A stretch of 8,247 bases of DNA, taken from positions 1-8,247 of the forward strand of contig JAHFEM010000061.1 of the NCBI GenBank assembly GCA_023248505.1, given 5' to 3'. How positions within the stretch are numbered: position 1 is the stretch's first letter; each line of letters begins with the position of its first letter. Positions 6,541-8,247 of this stretch are shown piece by piece. Below the pieces are notes generated by a model. The model had not been told where the DNA came from, did not search any database, and saw nothing but the letters and a program-made list of their open reading frames with translations. The DNA comes from Nitrospirota bacterium (GTDB lineage Bacteria > Nitrospirota > Nitrospiria > SBBL01 > Manganitrophaceae). The translations under genes and the position numbers were made by a program.

Positions 6541-6556
6541 TGGCACACCCCTTGCT
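6541..6556 (+). promoter_or_regulatory. Sigma-54 (RpoN) promoter for flgF-flgG
   Basis: TGGCAC-N5-TTGCT matches the -24/-12 consensus with the required ten bases between GG (6542-6543) and GC (6554-6555). Transcription should start near 6567, about 40 bases before the flgF ATG. Sigma-54 promoters driving rod and hook genes are established in Pseudomonas, Vibrio and Caulobacter. Together with the upstream repeats this is the clearest regulatory site in the window. Confidence 0.88.
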
Positions 6557-6608
6557 TATGATCCCGATCAGGAATGGCAATCTTCTTTTTCTTTGGAGTC
6601 GGAAACCA

Positions 6609-7364
6609 ATGGATTCAATCTACCCGGTCCTCTCGGGGGCCTTGGCTCAAGAAAAGCGTCTGGAAGTGATTACGAACAACTTGGCAAACGTCAATACGGC
6701 CGGATTCAAAAGGGACCATCCGCTCTTCGAAGGAATCGGGCTGCCGCCCGGATTGAATGCGGGGCCGAGCGGGTCGGTCACACCCAGCCCGACTTTTGGG
6801 ATGCTCCATCAAATCTTCACCGATTTTACCCCCGGCCCGGTCAGGACGACCGGAGAGCCGCTGGACCTTGCGATTGAAGGGGAGGGTTTCTTTTCCGTCC
6901 AAACCCCGCAGGGGGTCCGTTATACGCGCGGCGGAAGCTTCACGATCGACGGCCAGGGACAGGTCACCACGCCCGGCGGCTTCCCGCTCCTTGGAACCGG
7001 CGGCCCGATCACCCTCCCGCCGGGAGCGGTCCAGGTCGACGCGGAGGGACGGCTCTCGGTGAAAGGGACCGAGGTCGGCGCGCAGCCGACCGAGATCGAC
7101 ACGGTGGCGCTCTATCGGTTTTCCGATCCATCCCGATTGAAGAAGGTGGGCCAGACCCTTTTTGAGTCGGCCAACGGGGAGGCCGTTCCTTTTCCGGAGG
7201 GGCGGGTGAGCCAGGGCGCTCTCGAAGGAGCGAACGTCAATCCCGTTGAGGAGATGGTTGCGATGATTACGGTGATGCGTCTGTATGAGTCGGCTCAAAA
7301 GGCGATTCAGACCGCCGATGAAGTCGCTTCCAAGGCGGCCAATGAAGTGGGAAGGCTAACATAA
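6609..7364 (+). CDS. flgF: FlgF: flagellar proximal rod protein
   Basis: FlgF is exported by the flagellar type III system and forms part of the proximal rod crossing the periplasm. The 251 residues have the rod/hook N-terminal signature NNLANVNTAGFK (23-34), the central beta region with LDLAIEGEGFF and TRGGSFTID, and the C-terminal coiled helix EGANVNPVEEMVAMI onwards (206-251). It lacks the FlgG-specific YETL-SPG insertion found in the next gene, which with gene order argues for FlgF. The ATG at 6609 is used because it gives the standard N-terminus and has GGAG at 6595-6598. Longer in-frame starts (TTG 6492, ATG 6558) lie before the predicted transcript start of the sigma-54 promoter and add an unrelated peptide. 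No signal peptide is seen, as expected for a type III substrate. It is the first gene of a flgF-flgG unit. Confidence 0.93.
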   Translation: MDSIYPVLSGALAQEKRLEVITNNLANVNTAGFKRDHPLFEGIGLPPGLNAGPSGSVTPSPTFGMLHQIFTDFTPGPVRTTGEPLDLAIEGEGFFSVQTPQGVRYTRGGSFTIDGQGQVTTPGGFPLLGTGGPITLPPGAVQVDAEGRLSVKGTEVGAQPTEIDTVALYRFSDPSRLKKVGQTLFESANGEAVPFPEGRVSQGALEGANVNPVEEMVAMITVMRLYESAQKAIQTADEVASKAANEVGRLT

Positions 7365-7369
7365 AAGTA

Positions 7370-7443
7370 AAGCGATCAGCGATCAGCCGTCAGCGCTCAG
7401 CGAAATCCTGATCATTAAGCTGATAGCTGAAAGCTGATCGCTT
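7370..7443. repeat. Hairpin-forming heptad repeat between flgF and flgG
   Basis: The left half carries four TCAGC cores at exact 7-base steps (7376, 7383, 7390, 7397), and the right half three GCTGA cores at 7-base steps (7419, 7426, 7433). The outer 11 bases, AAGCGATCAGC (7370-7380) and GCTGATCGCTT (7433-7443), are perfectly complementary. Two further 5-base pairings continue inward, separated by 2x2 internal loops, leaving a loop of about 24 bases that holds the palindrome TGATCA. The element fills most of the 97-base gap and ends six bases before the flgG ribosome binding site. It is not followed by a T-run. It is best described as a REP-like or heptameric intergenic repeat, with a possible role in mRNA stability or in translation of flgG. 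Confidence 0.85.
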
Positions 7444-7461
7444 GAATAGGGAGAGTCATCT

Positions 7462-8247
7462 ATGATGCGTGCATTGTCCATTGCCAGCACCGGCTTGGGA
7501 GCGCAACAAATTTCGGTCGAGGTCATTGCCAATAACTTGGCCAACGTTTCGACGGTCGGGTTCAAGAAAAGCCGGGGGGAATTTCAAGACCTCATGTATG
7601 AGACGCTGAAGTCTCCGGGCACCACGACCACAACGGGCACGCTGCCGGTCGGGATTCAGCTCGGCTCGGGGGTGATTCCGGTGTCGGTCCACCGAACGTT
7701 CGGACAAGGGGAGTTTCAGCAAACGCAAAATCCGCTCGACCTTGCGATCGAGGGAGAAGGGTTTTTCCAGGTGACCCTTCCCGATGGGTCGACCGGCTAC
7801 TCTCGCGCCGGATCGTTGAGCCTCGACGGCGAGGGAAGTATCGTGACCGCCGAGGGTTATCCGATCCTCCCGAATCTGACGATTCCATCCGGCGCGCAGA
7901 CCGTCACCATTCTTCCGACCGGTGTGGTTTCCGTCGTGGTGTCGACGGGGGCGGCTCCGCAGCAGATCGGAACCCTTGAGCTGGCGCGCTTCACCAATCC
8001 GGCCGGTCTCCACAGCATGGGAAAGAATCTCTATCAGGCGACCGCCGCTTCCGGAGAGGCCGTGACGGGGGCGCCGGGGCAGGAAGGATTCGGAACCGTC
8101 TCGCAGGGCTCGCTGGAAGGCTCGAACGTGAACATCGCTGAAGAGATGGTCAATATGATCGTCGCTCAGCGCGCCTATGAGCTGAACTCCAAGGCGATCC
8201 AAACGACCGATGAGATGCTGTCGGTCGCTAATAATCTGAAGCGGTAG
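7462..8247 (+). CDS. flgG: FlgG: flagellar distal rod protein
   Basis: FlgG forms the distal rod, the drive shaft that passes through the P and L rings and joins the hook. The 261 residues match the family length. They show the N-terminal signature ANNLANVSTVGFKK (23-36), the FlgG-specific segment starting at LMYETLKSPG (44-53) that in Salmonella FlgG is linked to rod straightness, the central LDLAIEGEGFFQV and YSRAGSLSLDGEG, and the C-terminal helix EGSNVNIAEEMVNMIVAQRA onwards (219-261) ending at NNLKR. The ATG at 7462 has GGGAG at 7449-7453, eight bases upstream; a second ATG follows directly at 7465. The stop codon is the last codon of the window, so the gene is complete. flgA, flgH or flgI would be expected downstream, but this is not visible. 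Confidence 0.97.
   Translation: MMRALSIASTGLGAQQISVEVIANNLANVSTVGFKKSRGEFQDLMYETLKSPGTTTTTGTLPVGIQLGSGVIPVSVHRTFGQGEFQQTQNPLDLAIEGEGFFQVTLPDGSTGYSRAGSLSLDGEGSIVTAEGYPILPNLTIPSGAQTVTILPTGVVSVVVSTGAAPQQIGTLELARFTNPAGLHSMGKNLYQATAASGEAVTGAPGQEGFGTVSQGSLEGSNVNIAEEMVNMIVAQRAYELNSKAIQTTDEMLSVANNLKR

Noticed and set aside
6492..6608. N-terminal extension of flgF from a TTG at 6492 or an ATG at 6558
   Set aside because: It overlaps the inverted repeat and the sigma-54 promoter, starts before the predicted transcript start, and adds 39 residues that are absent from the rod protein pattern.
7362..7390. TAAA-containing start of the flgF-flgG gap as a sigma-28 promoter
   Set aside because: No GCCGATAA-like -10 at the right distance; the GATCAG/CGTCAG strings belong to the heptad repeat.
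7370..7443. Heptad repeat as a CRISPR array or an intrinsic terminator
   Set aside because: The 7-base units have no spacers and are far too short for CRISPR, and no T-run follows the hairpin.

Overview
The window is a flagellar motility and chemotaxis locus, with every gene on the + strand and little space between most of them. It comes from a moderately GC-rich Gram-negative-type bacterium. A CheZ-type phosphatase, a MotC/MotD-like stator pair, a sigma-54 promoter before the rod genes and an EAL-HDOD protein inside a flagellar cluster suggest Nitrospirota or a related proteobacteria-like lineage. That placement is an inference from gene content, not a proof. No mobile element, CRISPR array, tRNA or rRNA gene was seen.

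Layout. Bases 1-318 hold the 3' part of a CheY-like receiver cut by the window edge. Next come cheB (about 302-1396), cheR (1396-2295), cheY (2327-2710), cheZ (2792-3478), motA (3497-4267) and motB (4273-5013). The overlaps and short gaps suggest one co-transcribed unit. After a 97-base gap there is an EAL-HDOD protein (5111-6346). A 262-base gap follows, which is the richest non-coding stretch. It holds a consensus sigma-54 promoter (6541-6556), three TCGGCAAA direct repeats about 30-32 bases apart upstream of it, a perfect inverted repeat, and a GTCA-N6-TGAC site resembling the FleQ box. That promoter should drive flgF (6609-7364) and flgG (7462-8247). The two rod genes are separated by a hairpin-forming element built of 7-base TCAGC units.

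How the genes work together. CheR and CheB methylate and demethylate (or deamidate) chemoreceptors for adaptation. CheY carries the phosphoryl signal to the flagellar switch, CheZ removes it, and MotA/MotB form the ion-driven stator. FlgF and FlgG build the proximal and distal rod. The EAL-HDOD protein may tie motility to second-messenger or stress signalling, but its activity is uncertain. CheA, CheW and receptors are not in the window; cheA could lie just upstream.

The protein-coding content is ordinary for a flagellar locus. The less expected signals are non-coding: the sigma-54 regulatory region, the heptad-repeat hairpin between flgF and flgG, and a G8 tract near the end of cheR from which a one-base frame change reads open into cheY.
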